Shown here: positions 50,331-60,435 of the stretch, piece after piece
How positions within the stretch are numbered: the stretch's first letter is position 1
Layout of the letters: every line of letters starts with the position of its first letter
DNA from: Polytrichum commune
Taxonomy: Eukaryota > Streptophyta > Polytrichopsida > Polytrichales > Polytrichaceae
DNA: 64,000 bases
Assembly (NCBI GenBank): GCA_950295325.1
Contig: OX485803.1
Location: forward strand, 26,412,001 to 26,476,000
Direction of reading: 5' to 3'
The notes under the pieces: model-generated
Database searches by the model: none
The model's input: the letters and a program-made list of their open reading frames with translations, nothing else
Told to the model about the DNA's origin: nothing
Position numbers and translations under genes: made by a program

Positions 50331-51130
50331 ATGAGGACATCAATCTCCTTTAGTGGGGGAGAGACTCTAGTAGCAAACATAGCTTCGAGGTTAATTGCTC
50401 CACAACATGCACTTGTTCTTTGGCTTGAGGGAATAAAGTCCAAACTTTAGTGGTGCAAAGAGAAAAGTATGAGATGAGGTCCTAGTCTTGTACTTGTGCT
50501 TGGTTAATGGAAGAGGGGGAATAGACATGCCAAACTAGGTTGGGTAAGCCGAGTAATTGGGGCCATGACTTGGAGGGGCCTTGGATAAAACCAAGAAACT
50601 TCTTAGTTGTGGGCTTGTCCGGGCGGGGACAAGGTGATGGCGCGTGCTCATAAAAGTGCTACCCGCGAGCTAACGAGAGTTGGCGCATGGGAGTCATGAA
50701 CCCATGTCTCGAAAGAGCAAAGTGGGAACCGAGTCGGGCGGGACTTGGCATCACCCCCGTGCGATCGAGGCGTGGCTTAACAATGGAAAGCCATCTCGGA
50801 GTTGCAACCGAGACAACTTAGTGGAAGCGTTGAGGTCTCGCCTAGATGTGTCATGTTAGGCTAGTGGAGCCTAACGGGGGAGGCCCCAAAGGAGGGGCAA
50901 CCCAAGTGAGTCTCAAAGTAGGTGGGTCTATTGTAGGTTAGGTCCTTGGAGGAGTTCCAAGGTCGCTAACGGACCACCTAGTAACGACACCTTTGGGACT
51001 ATGCCAAATTTGAAGATGCATTGTGGGGGTCGCGCCCTAAGGTAAACACAATGCCGCACCATAGAGGATGGCAACTTGAGAATTGGTGTGCCGACTACGA
51101 GTATAGTCGATGAGGGCATCGACTCCGTTT
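50331..51130 (+). other. Non-coding 3' internal region of the LTR element
   Basis: Follows the chromodomain-like stop. G-rich segments (GTGGGGGAGAGACTC at about 50354) look like an extra purine tract. No coding signal. Confidence 0.5.
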
Positions 51131-51142
51131 GGTGGGGGTGAG
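51131..51142 (+). promoter_or_regulatory. Polypurine tract
   Basis: GGTGGGGGTGAG directly abuts the 3' LTR, where plus-strand priming is expected. It has two T interruptions. Confidence 0.75.
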
Positions 51143-52118
51143 TGTCGCGCACCTCTCCATGAGGAGTGCCCAAAACACCATGGGCACAAGGGGGACCCCG
51201 GAGTGACACCCGGGACTTGTGGCGCCATTGGTGAGAGGGCCCAAGTGATCCTAGTGTGGGTGAGGGCCCCGGGCGTTGGGAACGCCTCCCACCCACGGAG
51301 ACTAGGAGGCATGAGGGTAAGGCCATGAGCTATGCGTAGCTCATGGCGTGGTGATTCTAGAATGCTCAAGATCACCTCAATCGGAGGTGTGAGCTAGGAG
51401 TTATGGCCATTTGAGTGGGGCGCTGTCCCGGGACAGCGCCCTGGTACAGCAGTGCCTGGGAGGGATTCCCGGGACTGCCAAGGTTCAAACAGGCATAACT
51501 TCCTCAAGACTTGCCCGAATGGAGCAAGTGAGGAGTCCATCGGCATCTACGTGAAGCGTAGATGAGGATGGCGTGGTTGGTTGTTATGATCAGACATCAT
51601 ACCAGGAAGTTATGATGGTCTGAAGCTGCTAGGGGGTTCTAGGCCCAGCAGCTAAAGGAAAATGTCCACTTGGCCCCAACTCTTGGTAGAGAGACAAGAG
51701 GTTGGTTGACGGTGGGGTAGGGGCCCCGCGTGAAGTCCTAGAGGCTTATATGGGTGAGGTGGTGTGGCCTCACCCACCCGAGGCCGAACGGCAAGGCCTC
51801 CATGGGCTTTGGCCTATTGTGAGGCCATAGTTGCCTAGTATGGTTCGGGTTGTTATAGTGTTGCTCCGGCAACGCGATGATCAACATAGGAGTGGACTTC
51901 CATGGATGGAAGTCCACATTGGGGAAATGGGTTACCGATTAAGGGGTGAGTTCCGAAAGCAAAGTAGGAGGGTTGGTTCCCTCCTATGAACTATTGGTCC
52001 GGGGTTAGAGGAGCTAACCATTAGCATGGCGGTATGCGAAGGGTTAGCCACTCGTAACCTTTGCTAGAATTGAAAATTGGCAAGATGGTCAAGGGGGGGG
52101 CTAGCAAGGGTTGCGACA
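51143..52118 (+). repeat. 3' LTR
   Basis: 976 bp, same length as the 5' LTR; by eye I found no difference, including the run of eight G near the end. Followed by the target duplication GTGCG at 52119-52123. Confidence 0.95.
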
Positions 52119-52390
52119 GTGCGTCTGCGCGTAGAATAGGTTGTAGGTTAAGGTTAGAACTAGATATGAAATTGGTTAGTGGAGTTTAAAGCCACACTAG
52201 TAAAAAACTAAGGCCTAACCTCCGGAGGTACTACGACGCATATTTAATCTCCCTTAAAAATCTAACTACTCACGTTATACACCTATCATCCGGGTTCGGC
52301 TTGGGCGCCTGCAAATGCAGGCCATCTTCACCGAAGGGTTTGTGTGATACTTTTAGGCTCCCTCGAAAGGGGGTGGCCCAAAAGTACCAC

Positions 52391-53635
52391 ACCTTTTATG
52401 AGTCCTACATTTCAATTTCAAATTTTTAGAAAAATCAAAATTTGACACTTCTACCCCCTAACAGAATCCCCTCAACACTCACCCACCCTTAGATTCAAAT
52501 CAAATTCAGTCAAATATCAACTCCTAACCCCCGAACCAGATTACCTCAACCCACAATCATATCAAAATCACTAACATATTAGACACCAAAAAATGTGTAT
52601 CGGGGCCGAGACACCTTTTATGAGTCCTACATTTCAATTTCACATTTTTAGAGAAATCAAAATTTGACACTTCTACCCCCTACCCGAATCCCCTCTTCCC
52701 TCACCCACCCTTAGACTCAAATCATAATCAGTCAAATATCAACTCCTAACCCCCTAACCAGATTCCCTCAAACCGCAGTCAAGCTTTGAGTCTTATCAAA
52801 ATCACTAACATATTAGACCCCAAAAAATGTGTATCGGGGCCAAGACACCTTTTATGAGTCCTACATTTCAATTTCAAATTTTTAGAAAATTCAAAATTTG
52901 ACACGTCTACCCCCTACCAGAATCCCCTCTTCCCTCACCCACCCTTAGGCTCAAATCATAATCAGTCAAATATCAACTCCTTACCCCCTAACCAGATTCC
53001 CTCAACCCACAGTCAAGCTCAGAGTCTTATCAAAATCACTAACATATTAGACCCCAAAAAATGTGTATCGGGGCCGAGACACCTTTTATGAGTCCTACAT
53101 TTCAATCTCGGATTTTTAGAAAAATCAAAATTTGACACTTCTTCCCCCTACCCGATTCCCCTCTTCCCTCACCCACCCTTAGACTCAAATCATAATCAGT
53201 CAAATATCAACTCCTAACCCCCTAACCAGATTCTCTCAACCCACAGTCAAGCTCAGAGTCTTATCAAAATCACTAACATATTAGACCCCAAAAAATGTGT
53301 ATCGGGGCCGAGACACCTTTTATGAGTCCTATATTTCAATCTCAAATTTTTAGAAAATTCAAAATTTGACACTTCCACCCCCTACCAGAATCCCCTCTTC
53401 CCTCACCCACCCTGAGACTCAAATCAAATTCAGTCACATATAAACTCCTAACCCCCGAACCAGATTCCCTCAACCCCAAGTCAACCTCATAGTCATATCA
53501 AACTCACTAACATATTAGACCCCAAAAAATGTGTGTTGGGGCCGAGACACCTTATATGAGTCCTACATTTCAATTTCAGATTTTTAGAAAAATCAAAACT
53601 TGACACATCTACCTCCTACCAGAATCCCCTCTTAA
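52391..53635. repeat. Tandem array, 234-bp unit, about 5.4 copies
   Basis: CACCTTTTATGAGTCCTACA starts units at 52391, 52612, 52846, 53080, 53314 and (as CACCTTATATGAG) 53548; spacing 221 then exactly 234 four times. Units carry AATCAAAATTTGACACTTC, CCTCACCCACCCTTAG and AAAAAATGTGTATCGGGGCC. AT-rich with pyrimidine-rich patches, no open frame. It begins about 270 bp right of the retroelement. Confidence 0.93.
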
Positions 53636-53918
53636 CCACGTCGTTGTTCAGGTTGTTGACCTCGACATTTGCCTCCATGCCCTCATCCATATGCTCAAAC
53701 GCCTCCTCGATGGCCATCTCCAAGTCATTGGCTGGTCGTTTACGATTACGTGGTTTTTTTGGTTCCCGACCCTCTGGAATTGGGGCCCCAGGCTCATCCA
53801 CTAGTCGAGGATTCCTCCTGAACCACTCCGCTCCCGCGTTCCCCCCCGCCCCGCCCCCGTCCGCTCCCGAGTTCCCTTTGAATCTGCATTTTTTAACTTT
53901 TTTTGGAAGTTTGGACAT
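53616..53918 (-). CDS. Unidentified small basic/Gly-rich reading frame, about 100 aa
   Basis: Not recognised. MSKLPKKVKKCRFKGNSGAD, a Gly-rich stretch from GC-rich DNA, EPKKPRNRKRPANDLEMAIE (possible nuclear signal), and an acidic helix EEAFEHMDEGMEANVEV. The 3' end overlaps the last unit of the 234-bp array, and the Gly-rich part coincides with a GC tract resembling the array at 60436-61155, so it may be partly fortuitous. Confidence 0.3.
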   Translation of the reverse strand: MSKLPKKVKKCRFKGNSGADGGGAGGNAGAEWFRRNPRLVDEPGAPIPEGREPKKPRNRKRPANDLEMAIEEAFEHMDEGMEANVEVNNLNNDVVKRGFW

Positions 53919-54031
53919 AGTCTCAGTTTTTTGGCTGTCAAAAATTCATATGAAGTCCAAAAAATGGGTTCTTGGTATCCATGGATAGGTAATGAAGTCC
54001 TCTACATGAATATGCAATAATATTTCTACTG
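53895..54031 (+). repeat. Dispersed ~137-bp repeat, copy 1
   Basis: Shares with 57203-57342 long identical runs such as CAAAAATTCATATGAAGTCC and TATCCATGGATAGGTAATGA through GAATATGCAATAATATTTCT. Both copies adjoin GC-rich TTCCC/CCGCCCC tracts. Confidence 0.85.
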
Positions 54032-54420
54032 CACATTCCCGCGTCCCCCCATCTAACTTAGGCCCTTCGCAAATAATATATGTGACACTAAATATCATTA
54101 CCGGTGTACTTATCCACACAAAACTAATGAAGGATCCCTCAAGCAACAAAGTAACCTATGTAGTATGATGACCAACAAATTATCACCCCTATGGAGATTT
54201 TTTTATGTATACAACAATTTGTCGTAAGGACAAATACACTAAAATACATATATTTGTTACTCTATATATAATATTAAAATTTCAAAATTTGTAAGACAAC
54301 GATGTACAAGTAATAAACTTTATTATTGCGACGATGGTACAAATGCCTTTTATAAATCACATACATGAACAAACTATGCACGATTTAATATTCCACTTCA
54401 TTCCGTCAACTTGACTTCCG

Positions 54421-54981
54421 TCATGGCAACCTCGTAGATGCTTGTGGCTTCCGTCGAGGGTCCATTTTTGGGAGAAGATTCGGTCGAAGTAAATCAACAT
54501 AGCTAATCGTTCGGTCTTTCATCCGTTCCTTCAATGGTAGCCGATGAGGCGATAATCCTCTCCTCTTCTTACGAAAAGGTAAAGTCCTTCAAGATTTTCC
54601 CGCTACCTTGACATCTTCAATGTCGATTGAAGTCTCCTCCACATCCACATCCCCGGGCTTCTCCAAAATATCCGCACACAAATCAATCAGATCATTTAGA
54701 TCTCCACCCACGCATTGTGTGTTGTCATTCTCCACCGCATCGATCTCAAAGTTGTCCGCATATCGTCGTTGGTCCTCCTCCGCCCTCATCCTCCAAGCTT
54801 GTGTAGATTGTGAGAAGGGAGTCATGACATACTTATCACGAAATCGATCCCTAGCACTTCTCTCATCTCTCTCACACTCGGATGATGGATTGAATGGAAT
54901 ATCAGGTTCATCTAAATTTTCTATCTCCTCATCACATCCTAGACCCTCAAACATGTCTCTCTTCTCTCCCATCCTATCCAT
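54421..54981 (-). CDS. Unidentified acidic protein frame with an in-frame TGA
   Basis: Not recognised. MDRMGEKRDMFEGLGCDEEI begins a 130-aa acidic protein with FRDKYVMTPFSQSTQAWRMR and a terminal Asp/Glu-rich part; it ends at TGA 54591-54589. The same frame then stays open for 55 more codons to TGA at 54423-54421, encoding a basic, protein-like tail (LPFRKKRRGL, ISYVDLLRPNLLPKMDPRRK). The tail suggests an original longer protein now cut by one stop. Possibly part of a decayed transposon. Confidence 0.4.
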
Positions 54982-55251
54982 GATACTCTACCCTCGTTAT
55001 ATGTATGAGTCTAAATGCTCTACTTATATACTGAGCTCAAAGGACTTTATGAAATATACAATATTTGATGTAATCCAAGATGTAGAGGATCCAATTCTCG
55101 TTGGTAGGATAAAGACAACACAATAAGAATAAAAAGAAAATTGGTGAAGTCAAAAAGTTAGTTGCACTTTTTGAAAAAGTCCCCCGACACCCGCATTGGA
55201 AACCTCTTTGATACCTCTTTGAAGCTTCTATATTTGATGGGTTGTCTTGTC

Positions 55252-55540
55252 ATTCAACAATTCACATATTTGAGCTTCAACCTTAGTGGTTCGTATGGTT
55301 TCACAACCCACACGCATTCGAATGTCATATTAATTCAACAAAGTACATATTTGTGCTTCAACCTTTGTGGTCCATATGGTTTCACAACGCATATTAGGCA
55401 TCCGAATGCCATCTTCATTCAACAATTCACATATTTGAACTTCAACCTTAGTGGTTTGTATGGTTTCACAACCCACACGCATCCCCTTGCCCTTTCATTC
55501 GACAATTTACATATTTGTGCTTCAACCTTTGTGGTTCATA
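55252..55540 (+). repeat. Minisatellite, about 81-bp unit, four copies
   Basis: Units start at ATTCAACAATTCACATATTT near 55252, 55333, 55417 and 55497 (spacing 81, 84, 80). Each contains CTTCAACCTTAGTGGTT and TATGGTTTCACAAC. In one frame each unit gives FTYLSFNLSG-like residues, which is a by-product of the repeat. Confidence 0.85.
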
Positions 55541-55560
55541 AACCCTAAACCCTAACCCTA
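55540..55560. repeat. Short interstitial telomere-like motif
   Basis: Three units of plant telomere type (AAACCCTAAACCCTAACCCT) directly after the minisatellite. Too short to be a telomere; common inside plant genomes. Confidence 0.7.
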
Positions 55561-55825
55561 CGTCATTCCAAATTGCTACCACATATGTGCCGTTGTTTTG
55601 TTCTCACACTCATGTAGAAGTGTTTCCATACATGGTTTGAGGGTTTAAGTTCCCAGCTTTCCAACGAACCCACCCGCTTTTTTTTACGATGCCTACAACG
55701 AAAGTTAAACGTTCGCAAATCGCAAGGACTACTTCAAGTTGGCACAATCTCTACTTAGACATATAACTTATGGTATACATTGGGGTTTTTAGAAGGGATC
55801 ATGAACGCACGTGATTCTCAAACAT

Positions 55826-56012
55826 AATGTAGAGTGCATCCCCCGAGTTCCTATAGGCTTCATAAAGATATCTTACCAACACCTTACACAAATTAGAACA
55901 TTCTAGAAAAGCAAATTAATATGGTCCACATTGATATTAAACTAGGGATTTGGTGTGGGCTTAAATTTAATGTGGCCCACATTAGTGATCATTTAGGGGG
56001 GTGCACTATAAT
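55826..56012. repeat. Two unpaired ends of the 15360-15724 MITE family
   Basis: AATGTAGAGTGCATCCCCCG (55826-55845) is a right-type end and AGGGGGGTGCACTATAAT (55995-56012) a left-type end. They face away from each other, so they are ends of two different insertions or of a rearranged one. Confidence 0.5.
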
Positions 56013-57202
56013 AAATCCGTATGAGTATATGTGAGTGCACAAAAGAGGTATTGATTTGAACTTTGTTGTATTATATATTATTCTTCACAAAATTATAAGT
56101 TGTAGTTATGTAAATATATAGAATAATTTTAAAAAATATACAACATCTCTACTAACTTGTATGGTAGTGTCATTAGAGTTTATAGAATAAGGTTTATTTT
56201 ATTTTAGTATTGGCTTAAACTGGTACATAAAAAGAACCAACCACAAGTCAACATACGATCTTACATATCATTTGATGGTAGACTTCAAAACAATAATTGC
56301 ATTAGCTTTTATGACATGTATTACAAATCGGAGTATGGGAGGATTGAATGGAAACATATGCTTAGGGACTTGGAAAAAGCCCCGGACGTGGCCTACCATG
56401 ACATTCTTAACAAATTTGATTTGATTTGGGGGGTCAAAGGTCTTATTGTGACCCGTAGCAACTTAGTCCCTACTTGGAAGGATAGGCCTCAAATGAGCAT
56501 TATTTCTAGATTTCCACTTAGGCTGCGCTGTTTCGGCTGGGTTGGTTGTATTTTGAATTTGAATTTTGAATTTGTGCCAAGAAAAGAATAAGACATGTAT
56601 TGCAAATATAAGGGCCGGTTCACAATATGGCCAAACTTTGAGAGGTTCAACATTTGGACCAATGAAAATGCTGAAATGCCCAAAGTCCGTCCTCTCGGCC
56701 TTCACACTAGAGGCCGAAGTCCAAAGGACGTGGCCTCCAAAAGAGCCTAGGTGGCAACACTTTTAAGAAGTTATGGCGCCAAGAGTTCGGCCTCTCGAGC
56801 AAAGATTGGGTATAGCAAAATGCTCAACCCAAACTTCCGTCAAGAGGCCGAACTTTTTTTTCATTAAAATAATCAATCATTGACAAGATCTTGGCCGTTA
56901 GATTGGAGGGGTTATTTTGAGCAAGGAATAAAGTGGCATGCTCCTTTGAGTTTGGACTTTGGGATTGGCCTTTGGAGGCTTCACACTTTGGCCATCCAAG
57001 CCGAGAGGCCGTGGGAGTTCATGGCCAAAGGTTTGGACTTTGCGCTTGGCCTTTGGAGGCTTCACACTATGCCCAACTAAGGCTACCCTTACTATATTTT
57101 ATTGGCTATTTTCAGTTCATTTCTTTGGACTATCAACAAAGTTGGGCCGCTCAATCGCACGGCCTCTCGACTTGGACGGCCATAGTGTGAACTCGGTCAT
57201 TT
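56013..57202. other. Intergenic, no gene seen
   Basis: Contains a two-copy phrase GGCCTTTGGAGGCTTCACAC near 56966 and 57048, each with TTTGGACTTTG just before, a short imperfect tandem repeat. No gene recognised. Confidence 0.45.
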
Positions 57203-57531
57203 ACACTTTTTTTAAAAAGTTTAGACATAGTGTCCGTTTTTTGGCTCTCAAAAATTCATATGAAGTCCAAAAAATGAGTTCTTGGTATCCATGGATAGGT
57301 AATGAAGTCCTCTACATGAATATGCAATAATATTTCTATTGCCAGAAAATATCTGGCCGCAATTCCACGCTGTTCCCCTGCCCCCCTTCCCTCACGTTCC
57401 CTCCCGTCCGCCCCACGTTCCCGTGAGCGGGGGGGAGGGGAACATCGTGCAATTGCGGCTATATATTTTCTTCATATAAATTTTTGAGAGCCAAAAAACC
57501 AAGAATATGTCCAAACTTCCAAAAAAAAGTG
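57203..57531. repeat. Dispersed repeat copy 2 with an inverted partial copy around a GC tract
   Basis: 57203-57342 matches 53895-54031. About 57466-57531 is a partial inverted copy (TTTTTGAGAGCCAAAAAACC, CCAAACTTCCAAAAAAAAGT). Between them lies a GC-rich tract (57360-57455) with TTCCCTCACG/CCGTCCGCCCC units like those at 60436-61155. Confidence 0.7.
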
Positions 57532-58261
57532 ATTGTGAATTATATAAATATAAATATAAGCAATTGTGAAGATTCCTTGTGAGAGAATACCATTCATAAA
57601 ATTGCACACCCAATCAAAACTTTATTCAATATCAAGTTTACAAATCACGAGTGAATATGAATCAATGTAACTGGATGTGTAGTTTTTATCATCCATATTA
57701 TGGTTGTATTTCATCCGTTAACGTTTATAGAGTCAGATTTACAAAGAAGGGAGTACCATTTTGTTAACTGTTAACACGTTTAACATTTATAGTGTGCAAT
57801 ATGTGGGGAGTAGAAGAAAGATAACATTTAGAGATGTTTTGGATCACGTGTACAACCGATATAACTATTGCAATATTGTGCTCAACTTTAGTTAACTAGA
57901 TATAACTATAGTTGACTACATTTTATGGCATACCAAAATTAGAATAAATATAGGTAACTGCATTTTTTCAAGACATATCACAAACAACTATAGTTAACTT
58001 GAACTTAGCACATGGATGTGATAACAACGATGTGAAAGAAGGATGTGGCCTCACGAGAGGCGAGAACCTTGGTTAGCCTCCCATAGACTTCTTCTCGATT
58101 ATGGAGCAAAGGCCTCATGGAGTAGTATGAACATTGCACTAAGATCCATAAACCTCATACAATATACAAGTTTTGTATGAAAAAATGATGGCTTTATTTA
58201 CATCTCCAACGGTTACAAAATTGGTATGATTCAAAATTGTTGCAAAAAAAACAAAAAAAAT
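57532..58261. other. 3' flank of the kinase-like gene, no other gene seen
   Basis: AT-rich, with two occurrences of GTTAACTGTTAACACG-like and ATAGTTAACT sequences near 57770 and 57890-58000. The A-rich stretch at 58243-58261 sits immediately beside the kinase stop codon. Confidence 0.45.
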
Positions 58262-60178
58262 CTATTTTGCAGTGTCACGGAAGCACATTGTCGGGTTAAC
58301 CATGTTGTATGGAGGGGACTTCAAAATGTTCACTACGTGTGTGATGGTTGACCTTTCCGCTGGATTGGTCTTCGTCAATGAATCCAATGCTAACTCAAAC
58401 CGCATATTCAAGCCATTTGGATCACTGTTTAGCTGAAACAAGGGGGAAGTCGCATCCCTGGCATAAATCTTCTTTGCCAAAGCACCCATTGAAAAGGACT
58501 CCGAGAGAAACGTGTGCCTATGTTTCCGAGCCATCCTCACCGGAGAGGTGGATGTTCCACGCTGCCCTCGTACATGGAATAATTCTGGACCAGCACAGTT
58601 GTATTTTGCTTTGTGCTTGTTCATCTCATCCACTGAATCTCTTCCATAGTTGGAGGGTGCGTCTTCACCTCCCCAGGATGCCATGCCCCAATCACACACA
58701 CCAATGTAAACCGTGTTCTCACGGTCTTGTGGGAAATGCAGCATGACATTGTTGGGATTAAGGTCATTGTGCAACACGTCATGCTTGTGCACTACATCCA
58801 CAATGCACATTAGAGCCCATGCCAAATAAGCTCGATGCCTTCGATATACAACCAACCGTTTCTGTGCTTCAAAGTCTGCCCCATGCATGTGAAGGATTGT
58901 GCGCTCGTGGGTTTCCGGAACGCTGAAGTCATAGATCCTCATGTTTTTCAAGGAGCCTCCATTCCACCACATCGAATAGGATTCGTATGTTTTCATATTG
59001 AGGTATTGTAGCTTGATTACCCCAGGATGATCTACTGGACACGCCAATGCTTCAACTGAACGTTCCTTTCGATTCTCCAAACTATTCGTGGCCTTCATGG
59101 TCTTCCCAGCCCACTCTATCCAGCTAGGGATGAATGATGCTCCATGAATTGCGACTCTCCGCACCACTCCGAAGGTCCCTTGGAAGATTTCCTTATCCAA
59201 GGCTTTGATCTCCGCATTCCTAGGCAACCATATGACACCCTGCCGGCCCTGAGTGGCAATGTTGTCTGCCATCTGCCTGTCAATAAAAATGGGAAGGTTG
59301 CGGGCGGATGTTCCTTTTGCTGCTATTACGCCTCTTTTCCAATTCTCTAGCTTCATGTACAGCTCGGACTTCCTGCCACTACTACTTCCCTCGCTAGGAT
59401 GCACAGCATCATATGCCATTGTTGGATTGTAGATTGCTTCCACGGCTTGTTGTTCAATCCAGGTGCCCCAATCGCTCATGCCCCTAGCATCTTCAAACTC
59501 CGCTCCAGCCGTGGCTTCCGTGAGAATAAGAATCAAATCGTTCCTCACCAAATCCAACCCCTTTGTACCATCATTGAGGTATTTTTTTTCCAAATAAACC
59601 ATGTTGTTATTTCTAAACCACTCCAACAGCACGACCCTACAATGGTTTCGAGCCTCATCGATCCGCGGGTCGCGTTTGCCTCTATTTTTCCTTTTCCTCG
59701 ATTGCGAACCTGAAACCCCGGACCCCTCCTCCGTCCCTTCCGAAATTGCTGGGCGTTTTTGTCCTTGTCTTTCACCATGCTCCGAACCCTGAGGTACATC
59801 ACGTGCAGGGCTCTCCGGTCTTGATGTCCGCCGTGTCGGAGATCGTGGTGGCACGGACTCTCCATGAGTGGCTGCATTTATATCGGTGGAACTGCCTGAG
59901 CTTGGTCCCCTTCCTGTTCTCCCTCTATGTCCACTGTTTCCCCGACTCCCACGTGTTCCACGGCTTCCACGTGTTTGGTTGCCTCCTGAATGGCCAACTG
60001 CAAAGAACTCTTCGTCAAACCGAAAAGGATCTGGACGTGGGGGACGTGCTGCAGTGCTTCCACTTCCGGCCTCGCTTCCCGTACCCTCTCCAGTATGCGT
60101 AGGTGCAGTGCTTTGGAGCCAAGCACGGTGCAGCCTCGTATCCTCGTCTTGGTAAGGAGCAATGTCCTCCCCCTCCAT
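58262..60178 (-). CDS. Intronless protein-kinase-like gene, 638 aa
   Basis: A single uninterrupted frame. I place the start at ATG 60178 (MEGEDIAPYQDEDTRLHRAW); the frame is open further up, but only through GC-rich repeat DNA. Residues 1-185 are low-complexity (SRGTRGSRG-type, basic SRKRKNRGKR, a possible nuclear signal). The kinase fold follows: Gly loop GTFGVVRRVAI (near 331), Lys in AGKTMKA (358), Glu in RSVEALACPVDHPGVIKL, catalytic loop VLHNDLNPNNVML (near 467), DWG in place of DFG (near 497; CK2 also has DWG), and CAGPELF in the APE position (near 527). All core catalytic residues are present, so activity is plausible. HND instead of HRD is atypical. No close family comes to mind; the neighbourhood is mobile DNA. 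The GC-rich array lies about 260 bp upstream. Confidence 0.85.
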   Translation of the reverse strand: MEGEDIAPYQDEDTRLHRAWLQSTAPTHTGEGTGSEAGSGSTAARPPRPDPFRFDEEFFAVGHSGGNQTRGSRGTRGSRGNSGHRGRTGRGPSSGSSTDINAATHGESVPPRSPTRRTSRPESPARDVPQGSEHGERQGQKRPAISEGTEEGSGVSGSQSRKRKNRGKRDPRIDEARNHCRVVLLEWFRNNNMVYLEKKYLNDGTKGLDLVRNDLILILTEATAGAEFEDARGMSDWGTWIEQQAVEAIYNPTMAYDAVHPSEGSSSGRKSELYMKLENWKRGVIAAKGTSARNLPIFIDRQMADNIATQGRQGVIWLPRNAEIKALDKEIFQGTFGVVRRVAIHGASFIPSWIEWAGKTMKATNSLENRKERSVEALACPVDHPGVIKLQYLNMKTYESYSMWWNGGSLKNMRIYDFSVPETHERTILHMHGADFEAQKRLVVYRRHRAYLAWALMCIVDVVHKHDVLHNDLNPNNVMLHFPQDRENTVYIGVCDWGMASWGGEDAPSNYGRDSVDEMNKHKAKYNCAGPELFHVRGQRGTSTSPVRMARKHRHTFLSESFSMGALAKKIYARDATSPLFQLNSDPNGLNMRFELALDSLTKTNPAERSTITHVVNILKSPPYNMVNPTMCFRDTAK

Positions 60179-60435
60179 CGTGAAAAAAACCGCGTGAGTG
60201 AGTGAATGTAGAAATGAGTGCGTGAATCTGGAAAAAAAATTACGAGGGTTCCCCCACAATTTGCCCTGCCCTCCCAAACCCCCTGAGACCCGCACGGTGC
60301 CGCTGTCCTTGGGACGGCAACAAGGTCTTGGGTCCCTTTGTGGTGGGAGGAGAGGAAAGTGAGGGGAACTAAAGCCCCACGGCTTTATATAGGCAAAGGG
60401 GAGCACAATCATTATGGGATCCCGGTCGGATTTGA

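Larger units (their letters stand above)
44828..52118 (+). mobile_element. Ty3/gypsy chromovirus-type LTR retrotransposon, defective pol
   Basis: A 7,291-bp insertion flanked by the 5-bp target duplication GTGCG (44823-44827 and 52119-52123). LTRs are 976 bp each and appear identical by eye; they start TGTCGC and end GCGACA. The primer site TGGTATCAGAGCAGGG follows the 5' LTR, and a purine tract precedes the 3' LTR. Internal order (remnant RT, RNase H, zinc H2C2, integrase, chromodomain-like tail) is that of Ty3/gypsy chromoviruses. The coding part has many stops and frame changes, the RT catalytic core is absent, and the RNase H section is repeated four times. Such a copy could only have moved using proteins from other elements. 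No gag protein was recognised. Confidence 0.95.

Noticed and set aside
52391-53635. CRISPR-like array
   Set aside because: Long 234-bp head-to-tail units with no unique spacers; it is a satellite-type repeat.
54608-55126. 172-residue frame on +
   Set aside because: Antisense of the acidic minus-strand frame, rich in Ser as expected for its complement.
55540-55560. Telomere end
   Set aside because: Only three repeat units inside the window with ordinary sequence on both sides.
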